26,591 bases of DNA from Stramenopiles sp. TOSAG23-2 (GCA_900128395.1 LT649432.1:1-26591); one strand, 5' to 3'; positions 1 through 9,579 are shown, numbered from the stretch's first letter. Notes: generated by a model from the sequence alone, not told the origin. Numbers and translations: made by a program.

Positions 1-4
1 ACCT

Positions 5-274
5 AACGCATCACGTATCATATTTAGATACATACAAATATGTTTGAATGATTGTTTTGTGTAACGTATGTATGATTTATTAAATGTGTACTCACTTTTG
101 ACAAATACAATTAGTATATAAGTAGCATTATGATGTTAGGATCAGAATAGCATTGTAAATCATGTATATTGAGTTTGCTACTTTTAGGTTTATAAAAAGG
201 TAAAGTATGCAATTCAAACATTACAATATTCCAAAATAGGTTTGTATGTATCTAAATATGATACGTGATGCGTT
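5..274. mobile_element. MITE-like element with 34-bp terminal inverted repeats
   Basis: Positions 5-38 are the exact reverse complement of 241-274 (34 bp, with key core ATCACGTATCATATTTAG). The roughly 200 bp in between are AT-rich and have no ORF. A short non-coding unit bounded by perfect inverted repeats is typical of a MITE, a non-autonomous DNA transposon. The outer boundary on the left is near the window edge, so the true end and any target-site duplication cannot be judged. The right arm is itself duplicated (see the tandem repeat at 229-356). The alternative is a simple palindromic rearrangement. Confidence 0.55.
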
Positions 275-356
275 GTATTGATGTAAACATTGTTCCAAAA
301 TAGGTTTGTATGTATCTAAATATGATACGTGATGCGTTGTATTGATGTAAACATTG
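229..356. repeat. Perfect 64-bp tandem duplication
   Basis: Positions 229-292 and 293-356 are identical over all 64 bp, beginning TTCCAAAATAGG and ending GTAAACATTG. Each unit contains the right inverted-repeat arm of the element at 5-274. With no mismatch the duplication must be recent, or an assembly artefact. Confidence 0.9.
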
Positions 357-1029
357 TTTACATACATGTTTTATACGTATGTATGTGTAGATGTACCATT
401 TTCAAATAGCATAGTAATAGCATTACGGATAAAAGTCAGGTAATATAGATATATAGGTAATTATAACACACTAACACTACAACAAGTACCTTGGGGATTT
501 TGCTTGGGGATGGACCACCCATCCCCAAGTGAGCTTGGGGATTAAGGATATTTTTCAGGATTCCGACTACACTCTCTTTAGTGATGATGTATGCTGGCCC
601 AGCTGGTACAATAAATATATAATAAAATAATGTAAAACGAAAAAGTCTCAGCTATTAGAGCTATATCCAGGCTATGTACCACCACCACACCTATACTTGA
701 GTAGCTCTAGGCCTATACCAGCGAGCTCTAGCTCTAGCTGGGCTATAGCTACCTCGGAATCTCGGAATAGCTATAAGCTAAAGGCTATATATACGACTAC
801 AATTAGTATATACGCTCATCGTACTACTATGTGGCCATCGATGCTAGACGACTCCTCGTACTATACAGTAGTACTGTTGTATAGAGAGCTACGATACGAG
901 GAGAGGGGCCAATCATAGTGTACACTGTCTATTAGCTTGACTAGAAAAAACATATATATAATAGGTTGATTTAAATATAATAAGAGATAATAAAAAGTAT
1001 TTTCCACAACAAAAGATCACCGTTTGAAC
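357..1029. other. Gene-free region upstream of the W-repeat protein
   Basis: No supported gene is present. The region contains a GC-rich hairpin at 503-529 (arms CTTGGGGATGG / CCATCCCCAAG, 5-nt loop) flanked by two further CTTGGGGATT copies at 490-499 and 534-543. It also contains a stretch at about 650-800 enriched in AGCT/CTAG words. An ORF at 697-918 lacks an ATG start and is a low-complexity by-product. The last 100 bp before the gene are AT-rich and presumably hold its promoter and 5' UTR. Confidence 0.5.
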
Positions 1030-3228
1030 ATGGATACTATTAATTTATCAGCGATGCTTGGTATGCAATCAGGTGTTGTTACCACAGTTACAGAACCAAT
1101 ACAAGATGAAAACCCATTAGATCATCTCACACTACCATCACATATTAAATACAAATTTAGAAATCGTAAAAGGGATCAAAAAAATAATTTATGGAGGAAG
1201 TATCATAATCCAAATCGATTACAAGATCGATTAAAGTTGAGAGTTAAATCACAATTAGGTAATGTTAAAGACGATGCGGCTAGTTTTCTGTGGGGCCCGG
1301 CAAAATTATCTGCCGCAGCTATTGCATGGGAAAAGCGACAAAATGAAAAAAGAAGATTAGCAAAATTGCACAAGGATCGTATGGAATTTGCAGCATTGAC
1401 TTTACCAAGATTTGCTGAGAGAATGGCACAAATTAGGGAAGAGCGGTTATTAGCTTTAGCAAATATTTTATGTGTAAATTTATTTGCAGGATGGAAAGTA
1501 TATGCACGGCAACAAAGAATTGTAAGAATCATGTTTGGAAAAAATATCAATGAAAGGTTATCAGAGATGATTCAAGAATGGCGACATACTGCAAAAACAA
1601 TACGTCATTTTCGACTGATGGTTCAACGAGCAAATACGGCTAAAGTTGCATCGATGTTTATACCATGGAAAAAATATACTAAATACATTGCTAAGAGAAG
1701 GCGATATGCATATGCCATTTATATTGCATCTAATGTGTATGAGAAGAATATGACGACTTTAGCAAATATTATTCATAAATGGTTCAATTATTCCCATACA
1801 CAAATACTTTTACGAAAAAGTATCAGAAGAATACAATTAAAAGTGGTATGGCCATCATTTAATAGCTGGCATTTGTATACAACGAGACAAGTAAAAGTGA
1901 AAATGATGCTAAAGCGGCATTTAGGCAATGTATTAATATATTATTTTCAATGTTGGGGAAATGCCATTCAAAACATAAAAAAAGATAGAGCCAGAAAAGT
2001 CAAACAGTTTGCTGCACGTATGAAAGCATCTCGATTATTACCTGGGTGGAATGCATGGATTTATTTACATAGCATGCATAAAATTGCAAGGTATTGCCAA
2101 AGTCATTATCGTGGTAATAGAAGTAGAAAAATTACAGATCCCTATATCAACAATCTACTAAAATATGAAAAAGAACGGGTAAAATTAGAAGAAAATTATT
2201 TAAAAATAAAGATGAAAACGGTACACTGGAAGTATTATTTTTCGCCCCGTATTCGATCTGCATACCATATAAACAAAAAACAACGTCGTATGAAATATGT
2301 AGAACGCAGTAAAGCAATTAAGGATATAATAAAGGCAAATGTTAATACAAAGTATGACGGTGATGCAAATAAAGACGACCACAAATATATTAATGAAGTT
2401 AAATTAAATTTAAAAAATATATTTACTACATTTATATTGGATCCACGCCATGGCATTGATAAGAAGTATGAAGTTGTAGGAGTTAAACATTTGAAATTAG
2501 TTTTGAAAGAGTGTGGTTTAAATTTGTCAAAAGTTAGATTTGAAATCTTTCTAAATAGAATTGGCTTAGATGTTATTAGAGGACAGGAAACAGTATCGTT
2601 CGATGACTTTTATGCTGGTCTACAAAAAATGAAGTTATTACCAAAATCGATGAATTTTTATTTAAAAAGCCATTACGCATTTAGACATTATAGCGGTTCA
2701 AGGTATACAATACCATCTCGTTTGCTAAAACGTCACATGGCACGATCCCAAATGAGAAAAGATTTGCTCGAAAAATATCGTTTATCAAGTGGGAAAAAAC
2801 CATTGCACACTTGCGAACATTGCCATAGAGGTTTTTTGTTATACACGGCACTATATAAACATCAACAAGAATCTCCAAATGGTTGCGAGGCAATGACATT
2901 AGATCACAAATCGGCTACTGATATACCACATTTCGATGTTAACGAGATGGTGCAAGGTAAAATGCGTAACAGTCGTGAAAAGGCTTATTTACAGGAACTT
3001 ATAGACGAAATCCAACAAGAAAAACAAGAAAGAATATTACATCCGTCAGAAACTCTAAATTTTGCCGCGACTGAGATCCAAAAAATCGTTCGTGGGTGGA
3101 ATGTAAGAAAGAAACCACTGCTCATGAAAATGATGGAGTGGTATGAGTTTTCCTCAACACCAAGCAGCAATGCTGATTGTAATAGTTCCATCTCAAGTAA
3201 TAACTATGATGATGAGAGTATTGTGTAA
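1030..3228 (+). CDS. SFI1-like W-repeat protein with EF-hand-like, zinc-finger and IQ motifs
   Basis: The protein has 732 residues, starting at the first ATG (1030). Residues 150-345 carry regularly spaced tryptophans, each followed by a basic helix: W155, W184, W213, W251, W280, W309 and W340. The spacing is 29, 29, 38, 29, 29 and 31. This resembles the centrin-binding repeats of SFI1, a centrosome and basal-body scaffold, although classical SFI1 spacing is nearer 33. Residues about 457-540 look like a degenerate EF-hand pair. C595-x2-C-x12-H-x7-C619 is a possible C2HC zinc site. I683-Q-K-I-V-R-G begins an IQ motif (IQxxxRGxxxR), which binds calmodulin or centrin. The whole protein is very basic. 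A polyadenylation-like AATAAA lies at 3285. A centrin-binding role at the centriole or flagellar base is inferred. The combined architecture is not one I recognise as a named family. Confidence 0.85.
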   Translation: MDTINLSAMLGMQSGVVTTVTEPIQDENPLDHLTLPSHIKYKFRNRKRDQKNNLWRKYHNPNRLQDRLKLRVKSQLGNVKDDAASFLWGPAKLSAAAIAWEKRQNEKRRLAKLHKDRMEFAALTLPRFAERMAQIREERLLALANILCVNLFAGWKVYARQQRIVRIMFGKNINERLSEMIQEWRHTAKTIRHFRLMVQRANTAKVASMFIPWKKYTKYIAKRRRYAYAIYIASNVYEKNMTTLANIIHKWFNYSHTQILLRKSIRRIQLKVVWPSFNSWHLYTTRQVKVKMMLKRHLGNVLIYYFQCWGNAIQNIKKDRARKVKQFAARMKASRLLPGWNAWIYLHSMHKIARYCQSHYRGNRSRKITDPYINNLLKYEKERVKLEENYLKIKMKTVHWKYYFSPRIRSAYHINKKQRRMKYVERSKAIKDIIKANVNTKYDGDANKDDHKYINEVKLNLKNIFTTFILDPRHGIDKKYEVVGVKHLKLVLKECGLNLSKVRFEIFLNRIGLDVIRGQETVSFDDFYAGLQKMKLLPKSMNFYLKSHYAFRHYSGSRYTIPSRLLKRHMARSQMRKDLLEKYRLSSGKKPLHTCEHCHRGFLLYTALYKHQQESPNGCEAMTLDHKSATDIPHFDVNEMVQGKMRNSREKAYLQELIDEIQQEKQERILHPSETLNFAATEIQKIVRGWNVRKKPLLMKMMEWYEFSSTPSSNADCNSSISSNNYDDESIV

Positions 3229-3668
3229 ATTTGTTTTGCACTTTTGTGATTACATACATAAATTATTATTCACTTTTTTTTTCTAATAAAAATCGGATAC
3301 CAATATTATCAAAATAAAATTAATAAAGCTGTGCCGAGATATTTTTGCGCTCTCTTTTCGTATGTTTAAATGACATACATATATAATTAAAATGAAAAAT
3401 TTATTTCTAAAATGTGCAAGATACTGTAGGGTCCACTATTCAAAAATCCAATTTCCCGTTGACCAGGGTTTACACTTCGTATGTTGATTCTATCATACTA
3501 TATACACAAACCGTCGCATCTGTATTTTTGTACAGTAATATATTTGTACAAACTGTTCGATTATATAAAATTTTTAAAACTTTAATATTATAATATTTAA
3601 TAATTAAATATTAAATAATTTCAAATAAAAATATTTCTTCAGTGTTTTCATTCAGTGCTGTGAATGTT
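3229..3668. other. Convergent 3'-3' intergenic region
   Basis: The region separates two convergent genes, the W-repeat protein and HUS1. It contains AATAAA at 3285-3290 for the plus-strand gene and otherwise AT-rich sequence. No ORF, RNA gene or clear repeat was seen. Confidence 0.5.
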
Positions 3669-4658
3669 TCATTCTAATTCATCCGCAATTCTATCACACG
3701 CAGGGAGATAAAATACTAAAGTACCAACTTTATTAAAGATGGCTACATATACTACACAAACTTCATCAGATGTTAAACAGAATAAAATACGATCATGTCT
3801 TACCGTGGTGCATTTCAATGCTTGCGACAATTGTTTGGAATCGACAATAACAGTTGATTCATTTTTATTTTTATTTTCATTTTCATAATTTGTGTTATTA
3901 CCGACACTATTATTTACAATATTGCTATTTTCGTAAGTGTTGTTATTAATAAAGCCATTCCCACTACTACTATTATTACTACTACTATCATTGTAAACAT
4001 TAGCTGTATTGCTGCCAGCGATACCTCTTTTAGCTTGTAACCCATCATATATTGTTCTAATATTTACAGCATCAGTTTGTGCTTTTAACTGCAATCGGCC
4101 GTTTAAACTTCCTGTTATATTGACAAATTTACCAAACATTTTTAACTTATCAACAACAGAACGTATACTTGATACATCTTTTGGTGCCATAATACGGATT
4201 TCTGGGGCGTTCATAACCGGTTCGTTTGTCCTTTGGAATTCATCCTCTTTCAACACTCGAACTGGTACATCTTGTATTACTTTAACTCCATTAATCATAG
4301 TAGCTTCTAAAGTGATACGTGCAGTTGATTGTTTTTTAGTTAATTTCAAGACGACTTCAGGTGCATCTTTCACAGATCTAGAAGCTCTTAACAATTGTAT
4401 TGGATCACATTCTACACATATTTCATTATTTGCACGAGATTCAACAAGATATTCAAAAAATAATATATCAGCAGCATTGAACTTTGCGAAAGTTGGCACT
4501 ACATCACTACTTTTTCCAGCACCAGTATTATTCACAATAACATGTAAAAATTTTCTAGTAAATTTTAAGCATAAAAACTCTCCTTGTTTATACATCGCTT
4601 GTATAACATCGGTTATTAATTGGTATTGGTCCGCTCCGACTCTAGCTCTAAAACGCAT
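3669..4658 (-). CDS. HUS1: Checkpoint clamp protein HUS1
   Basis: HUS1 is the PCNA-like subunit of the 9-1-1 (RAD9-RAD1-HUS1) ring. The ring is loaded on damaged DNA in the nucleus and activates the ATR checkpoint kinase. The 329-residue product begins MRFRARV, the typical HUS1 N-terminus. It shows the family pattern through the first clamp domain (residues 1-130) and the second (about 150-329), ending in a FYLPA strand. Residues about 215-267 are an Asn/Ser/Glu-rich insert with no counterpart in animal or fungal HUS1. Without it the length is about 280, the usual family size. The gene is intronless. It converges on the W-repeat gene and is divergent to GID8, sharing a 709-bp promoter region with it. 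Identification rests on overall similarity to the HUS1 family from memory and is firm. Confidence 0.92.
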   Translation of the reverse strand: MRFRARVGADQYQLITDVIQAMYKQGEFLCLKFTRKFLHVIVNNTGAGKSSDVVPTFAKFNAADILFFEYLVESRANNEICVECDPIQLLRASRSVKDAPEVVLKLTKKQSTARITLEATMINGVKVIQDVPVRVLKEDEFQRTNEPVMNAPEIRIMAPKDVSSIRSVVDKLKMFGKFVNITGSLNGRLQLKAQTDAVNIRTIYDGLQAKRGIAGSNTANVYNDSSSNNSSSGNGFINNNTYENSNIVNNSVGNNTNYENENKNKNESTVIVDSKQLSQALKCTTVRHDRILFCLTSDEVCVVYVAIFNKVGTLVFYLPACDRIADELE

Positions 4659-5367
4659 GATGGTTGTAATAATTTGTCCTTTTTATTGTTTATTTGAAGT
4701 GTTAACTTTGTATCCAATCTTGATCTAGCCTGTCTTATTATTTGTTTCTCTGCATGTGATGATTAGAAGAAAACCATGTATTGATACTTATACTAAAAGT
4801 ATTAAAAGAATTATTTGTATTTATTTTAATTATTTTATGAAAAAATATTATTATTATTATGCACACCACAGTTGTGCAGCAGCAGATTACCAGGATTACC
4901 GCTATTAATAATAGTAGTAAGATGTTTGTTGCCATGTTTGAAATTACAAATTACTACATGTATATAATTTTATTTTATCATTCCTCTTATAAACTACCAA
5001 GTATAGCAATAGCTATTATACTATACCTGGTACGCGCAGGTGCGCAGGTACTTGCATTTTGGTCTATTAGTGTCTAATTAGCAACAACGACGCAACGACG
5101 CAGCATTATTTTAGCCAGAAGAAGATTGTTGATGATGAGCACACACATCTGTAGTGTTATTTATTATTAATCACGACGTGAACTAATGCATTATATATAT
5201 ACATTATTCGAATAATAAGATTATATAAAAAACATGTTCATTTATATCATAATAAAAGAAAGGAACAAAAGTTAAATAATATTGTTGATCTCTTTTATTT
5301 TATTTAAATTTTTCTTCTTATAATTTTTTTTCTTAATCAGTAAAATAATAATATACCACTATTAAGT
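4659..5367. promoter_or_regulatory. Divergent promoter region between HUS1 and GID8
   Basis: This 709-bp gap lies between two divergently transcribed genes and must contain both promoters. Visible features are a (TTA)n stretch near 4848-4860, a CAGGT/GCGCAGG stutter at about 5025-5052, a CAACGACG tandem pair near 5085-5100, and T-rich tracts just upstream of the GID8 start. Two opposed small ORFs (4738-4935 minus and 4859-5077 plus) are present. Both are low-complexity and neither is supported as a gene. No MITE-like repeat is found here, unlike the convergent gaps. Confidence 0.5.
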
Positions 5368-6192
5368 ATGTCCGACTCTGAGTCTGATATGGAGGAGGAG
5401 GATAATAGCAGTGATCCTATGGAACATGATGATGATGAAATTGAAGAAGCAGTACATATAGAAGATGACATTGGTAAACAACGTGATTTTGCTGTGCCAT
5501 CTCATTTGTGGAATTTACAGGCAAAGCGTGCTATACCATTAAGTAAGACAAAATATTTAAATGATTTGATTATGGACTATCTAATAATTGAAGGGGAAGA
5601 GTTAGCTGCGCGTACCTTTGTAAATGAAAGCGGGATAACGCCTATAGTAGATTTAGACACAATCGAAGCGAGGCAAACCGTGCGGCGAAACATTCTGGAA
5701 GGAAAATGTAGTGTTGCAATTGAAAAAATAAATAAATTAGACATTAATATTTTGAATTCAAAGGAGAAAGGACTAAAATTATTGTTTAAATTGAAGAAAC
5801 AAATTTTAATAGAAATGATACGTGACAAAAATATTAATGGCGCGTTAGACTATGTACAAAGTGATATTGAGCCCATTATGAAATCCATGCCAAATTTAAT
5901 AGAAAAGATGGAGGACGTGCTATTGTTAATGGCATTTGATAATTTGGATGTAGCTCCAAAAGCATGTCGAAATTTAATGAACTTGAAACAACGTGGTTAT
6001 ATAGCAAATGAGGTTAATTCGATCATATTAAATTATTTTAATCAAACTACAATTAATCAAATTACAATGATAGAAAAAGAAAGGAAATGGATTGAAAACA
6101 AATTGCTTGATTGGGAAACGAGTGGCATCCCATATGTTAATAATAATACCAAAAATAGTAATAATAGTGAAAGAAATAGTCCATCGGTATGA
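5368..6192 (+). CDS. GID8: GID8/TWA1-like subunit of the CTLH ubiquitin ligase
   Basis: The protein has 274 residues. An acidic N-terminal extension (1-45) is followed by a LisH motif (about 58-90, with the YLIIEGEELAARTF pattern), a CTLH segment (about 98-155) and a CRA domain (about 155-235). This order matches GID8/TWA1, a scaffold subunit of the GID/CTLH E3 complex that degrades gluconeogenic enzymes in yeast and other substrates in animals. The usual length is about 228 residues, and the excess is the acidic head plus a short Asn/Ser-rich tail. A polyadenylation-type AATAAA lies at 6220-6225, 28 bp past the stop. The gene is intronless. RANBP9 or MAEA homologues share LisH-CTLH-CRA but carry SPRY or RING domains, which are absent here. 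Confidence 0.92.
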   Translation: MSDSESDMEEEDNSSDPMEHDDDEIEEAVHIEDDIGKQRDFAVPSHLWNLQAKRAIPLSKTKYLNDLIMDYLIIEGEELAARTFVNESGITPIVDLDTIEARQTVRRNILEGKCSVAIEKINKLDINILNSKEKGLKLLFKLKKQILIEMIRDKNINGALDYVQSDIEPIMKSMPNLIEKMEDVLLLMAFDNLDVAPKACRNLMNLKQRGYIANEVNSIILNYFNQTTINQITMIEKERKWIENKLLDWETSGIPYVNNNTKNSNNSERNSPSV

Positions 6193-6344
6193 AGCACGGT
6201 ATGGTATAGTTTGAAAAAAAATAAAAGCTGCGCCATATTATTTAAAAAAATATGATATCATACTATTTTAATTGTGAGATATGAGATAAGATGTAATTAT
6301 GATATCGTCCAGCACGTTCAACGAAGGAGTATGGAAGGATAGAA

Positions 6345-6867
6345 ACCTACTTGTGCTTGTAGAGTATTAGAGTGCAGACGTGCATTACAACTTTCCTACA
6401 TAGTGTAGGATTAACTCCATTTCTGAGATACAGTATTGAGCATAGTATTTACAGCAGGAAGGAGAATATTGACATACTATTGTGCGAAATACATACATTA
6501 TTGCCTCAGTTACAGTATTTCTTTTGGAGAGTATAGGAATTATCATTTTTGAGTATGATTAAATACTGCAAGTTGACACCGTCTATTTACCTTCATAATT
6601 GGTATTCTCTTTTTTTATTCTCTTTTTTTATAAAATATACGAAGCGTAAGAAATATCAACATCCTAGTGTGAGATATGATAGATATTTATTGCCTGTGGG
6701 ATGGTTAAAATCTAAGTTATTAATACTACACACGCTTAAATACTCAATCTCAGGAAATAATATATCATATATATTTGTTAATATTCTCTCAATCTAAGAA
6801 AAGGATTTACTCCTACACTATTAATAAAGCTCTCATGCGCCGCCGCAAGCTACGAGCACAAGTAGGT
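6345..6867. mobile_element. MITE-like inverted-repeat structure (composite)
   Basis: ACCTACTTGTGCTTGTAG at 6345-6362 pairs with CTACGAGCACAAGTAGGT at 6850-6867 (17 of 18). Farther in, 6399-6418 (ATAGTGTAGGATTAACTCC core) pairs with 6803-6822, and a GAGATACAGTATTGAG-like stretch at about 6424-6440 pairs loosely with 6739-6753. The interior carries diverged pieces of the family seen at 7048-7378: GGAGAGTATAGGAATTATCAT near 6525-6545, and a GTCTATTTACCTTCAT block near 6581-6596 that matches, inverted, 25903-25922 and 16566-16586. It looks like nested or decayed non-autonomous transposons. Exact ends are uncertain. Confidence 0.55.
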
Positions 6868-7047
6868 CTGAATCCAGCATAACACACTCGATGAAAGTGA
6901 TGTAAAATATGCGTAAATTTAATTATATTTGATAATATCTATGATAGTGTTCCCACATCATATAAAATAAATATACATATAATAGTAAAAGAGAATTTTT
7001 TATATATATATATAGTATAATTAGATTTTAACCATATATATAGTATA

Positions 7048-7378
7048 ATTAATGCATAACTTATTTTTTAATTTACTCATGATAATTCCTACTCTCCAGA
7101 AAGAATATATGATACAATAACTGAGACAATAATATCTATCTCACTAAACTGTTCCCATTATAATATGATATGATATCATATCATATCATTTTTAATATAT
7201 AATATACGAACGTATAATATTGACACACTCTGTGGATTTCAATGAACTCTATCGCAATGTTACGATTTATTGTCCATCTTTCAGTTTAGTGAGATAGATT
7301 TGTCTCAGTTATTGTATTCTTTCTGGAGAGTAGGAATTATCATATGAGTAAATTAAAAAATAAGTTAATGCATTAATT
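7048..7378. mobile_element. MITE-like element with about 100-bp terminal inverted repeats
   Basis: The left arm 7048-7151 runs from ATTAATGCATAAC through TTTACTCATGATAATTCC, CTACTCTCCAGAAAG and AACTGAGACAATA to CACTAAACTG. The right arm 7282-7378 is its imperfect reverse complement. The central 130 bp are AT-rich with GATATCAT repeats and no ORF. The length of 331 bp, the long arms and related copies elsewhere in the window (8853-8980, 16453-16595, 25790-25925) fit a MITE family. No transposase is visible in the window. Confidence 0.75.
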
Positions 7379-7494
7379 AATATTTAATTTAAAAATATTA
7401 TAAATATTTTTATAAAATTTAACCATACTAAATAATATTAACATTAAAAATATCATATCATGTAATTATGATGCACCTCAATAATAATATACAT

Positions 7495-8205
7495 TTATTT
7501 ACCTTTAACTCGACGCCGCATTAAATTTTCACAATCTTTCGGTGTATATCGTATATTAGAAGGTAAAGGCAACCCTTTACACATTTTTTCGCACTTATGT
7601 GTACTAAAAAATGCTTCAATTCCAACCATACCACAATCTAACTCTCCAAAAGGTTCACCAAAACCTTCCCCACTATGTATAGCTGGATCAGTCAATATAT
7701 ATTTGTCGTTTCTACGTTCACCTTGTAAATCAACTATCATAAATTTTTGTTTGGATTTCCAATATGACCAATGTGCAAAACACGATAAAGTCCCATGAAA
7801 GAGCAATGTTCCATTGTTTGATATAAATTTTTCATATTTCCCATTGATTTTTTCCTCCACTGTAACAACATCGCCTAACCTAACAGAAGTATATAACCAA
7901 CTAACCATGGCAACTTTGGATACAATTGCAACTTTTGGTAATAAAAACACTAGTGGGCGCTCAATTTTTTCCAACTTATTAAAATCAGCTGCAAGTTTCC
8001 TAGCGATTCTTGTTATTCTTACAGTATTCCCATTTTTGAATGCCGCATCTGCGCTCTTGAAAACTTTAACAATGCACTGTTGCCCAGTATTTGCCCCAGA
8101 TATATATTGACCAACATGCGCAGTTTTATATTCACCCCTGCCAAAAATAGATGGGTCATACTTTACAATATCGCCATTTTTTAGTTTACATTCATTTTGT
8201 CCCAT
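7495..8205 (-). CDS. Stand-alone alpha-kinase (MHCK/eEF2K type)
   Basis: Atypical alpha-kinases are protein Ser/Thr kinases such as eEF2 kinase, Dictyostelium myosin heavy chain kinases and TRPM6/7. The 236-residue product is essentially one catalytic domain. K47 (in IVKVFK) is the ATP-binding lysine candidate. H145 (CFAHW), D159-L-Q-G162, T172-D-P174, a FGELDCG turn, and H203-K-C205-x3-C209 match the family's catalytic and zinc-binding core. The H145-H203 gap of 58 is close to that in TRPM7. No WD40, channel or other substrate-targeting domain is attached, and the tail is short and basic. The substrate cannot be predicted. The ATG at 8203-8205 is the first in frame and the start MGQNECKLKNGDIVKY is plausible. 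The gene is intronless. Confidence 0.9.
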   Translation of the reverse strand: MGQNECKLKNGDIVKYDPSIFGRGEYKTAHVGQYISGANTGQQCIVKVFKSADAAFKNGNTVRITRIARKLAADFNKLEKIERPLVFLLPKVAIVSKVAMVSWLYTSVRLGDVVTVEEKINGKYEKFISNNGTLLFHGTLSCFAHWSYWKSKQKFMIVDLQGERRNDKYILTDPAIHSGEGFGEPFGELDCGMVGIEAFFSTHKCEKMCKGLPLPSNIRYTPKDCENLMRRRVKGK

Positions 8206-9035
8206 ATTTTCCCTTTCATTTAATTATATTTGATCGCAAATTTATTTTGTGTTATTAGCCACGTGTCATAGTGCGCGATTGGCATTATTATTTATTGTCT
8301 TTTCTCTTGAAGTCACTAGTCTCTCTCTCTCTCTGTGATGTGTTTTGAGTATTGAATAAATGATGTAGAAGACGACTATAATAATAATAATAATTTATTG
8401 TTTTTTTTTTAGTATGGTGCAAAACAAGAAAAAAGTCTGTTGTCGTCTGCCAGGTCTGCCAGTCTGCCAGTCAGTCTGCTGCGTCTGGTGCGATCCTGAT
8501 GGCTGTCATATTATTATTAAGGTTATATAATGTATCTATATCCATATTTATATTTTAGTTGTTATCGGTATAAAATATTTGTACAGAAGAATACAGAGAG
8601 TAGCCAGTAAAATATGATACAGCAGAATATTACCAATTTGAAAACCGACCAGTTATATTTTTAAATTGTTAAATAGAGTGCCAAATAATAATAAAGCAAG
8701 CGGCAGTGTCAAATTATATTAAGAAATATTTATCATGTGTGAGAGTAAAATTTAAAAAATGATTTTAATGTCAGTAAGAGAAAAACAATTTTTATTTTAA
8801 AAATTACGACCCGTATATTTTCGTACGGAGTTCGTATGTATGATACACGATTGAGCAATGTTACGATTCATTGCCCATCTTTCAGTTTAGTGAAAGATAG
8901 ATATTATTTGTCTCAGTTATTGTATTCTTTCTGGAGAGTAGGAATTATCATGAGTAAATTAAAAAATAAGTTAATGCGCAATTAATTTTAATTAATAATT
9001 ATATACGGACGTATATCGATATACTGTCGCGGTAT
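8206..9035. other. Intergenic region upstream of the alpha-kinase gene
   Basis: The region contains the kinase promoter next to 8206. It has a (CT)n tract at about 8320-8334, a poly-T run near 8400, and a GTCTGCCAG stutter (three GTCTGCCA copies at about 8445-8470). A partial copy of the MITE-like family (8853-8980) lies close to the 3' end of the methyltransferase gene. No gene was seen. Confidence 0.5.
8853..8980. repeat. Solo right end of the 331-bp MITE-like family
   Basis: The segment starting GCAATGTTACGATTCATTG and running through CAGTTTAGTGA, CTCAGTTATTGTATTC and GGAGAGTAGGAATTATCAT to AAATAAGTTAATGC aligns almost without gaps to 7251-7375. There is one small insertion. The matching left arm is missing, so this is a truncated copy. 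It lies about 55 bp from the 3' end of the methyltransferase gene. Confidence 0.8.
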
Positions 9036-9579
9036 TTATTCTTCCTGTTTTCTCACAAATGCAATAACAAATTTATCAGTAAGCATTGTCATTTCATCAT
9101 GGCGTTCACCATATACATCTTCAAAACATAATATTTCATCATCAGATTCTATATCGCTGCAATCGCAAGTAGTCGGTATATAATGTTTAAATCCAATGTC
9201 TTCAAATGCTTTATATAATATATTGACATCCACAGAACGCAACTGAAAGGAAACTAAAAATTGTGCATTCAAATTTGTTTTATCTAATAAATGATCAACA
9301 GTTTTGGCTAATAATTTACATTTTGTTTCAGCACCATCGCGTTCATATACAACATCAGATGCAAGAATTAAAGAGAATCCATGACCATGAGGTGTTTGAT
9401 TCAGTAATTTCAACATTTCAAATTCATCACCCCACCACAAAATTTGATGAAATACATTTTTACAATCAGTTAGAAGAAAATTTTCTTTTGCACATGCTAT
9501 ACATCGCTTTAGAACATCTTTATTTCCATCCGTCAATACAACAATAGGCGAGTCGTTTGATGCTACTTGCTGGTTATTT

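Larger units (their letters stand above)
6193..7494. other. Convergent intergenic island of nested inverted repeats
   Basis: The 1.3 kb between the 3' ends of GID8 and the alpha-kinase gene is almost entirely palindromic repeat DNA. It holds one inverted-repeat structure at 6345-6867 and a second, cleaner one at 7048-7378. The short ORF at 6549-6797 lies inside the first structure and is not credible. The sequence contains repeated ATGATAT and GATATCAT words. Confidence 0.7.

Noticed and set aside
697-918. 73-codon plus-strand ORF
   Set aside because: It has no ATG start (begins with TTG), lies in an AGCT-rich low-complexity stretch and resembles no protein.
4009-4728. 239-codon plus-strand ORF antisense to HUS1
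   Set aside because: It is a shadow of the HUS1 coding frame, which has clear family similarity on the minus strand.
4738-5077. Two opposed small hydrophobic ORFs in the HUS1-GID8 gap (4738-4935 minus, 4859-5077 plus)
   Set aside because: Both arise from ATA/TTA-rich repeats, overlap each other, and lie in a presumed bidirectional promoter. There is no family resemblance.
6549-6797. 82-codon ORF with hydrophobic residues
   Set aside because: It lies wholly inside the inverted-repeat structure at 6345-6867 and is explained by repeat DNA.
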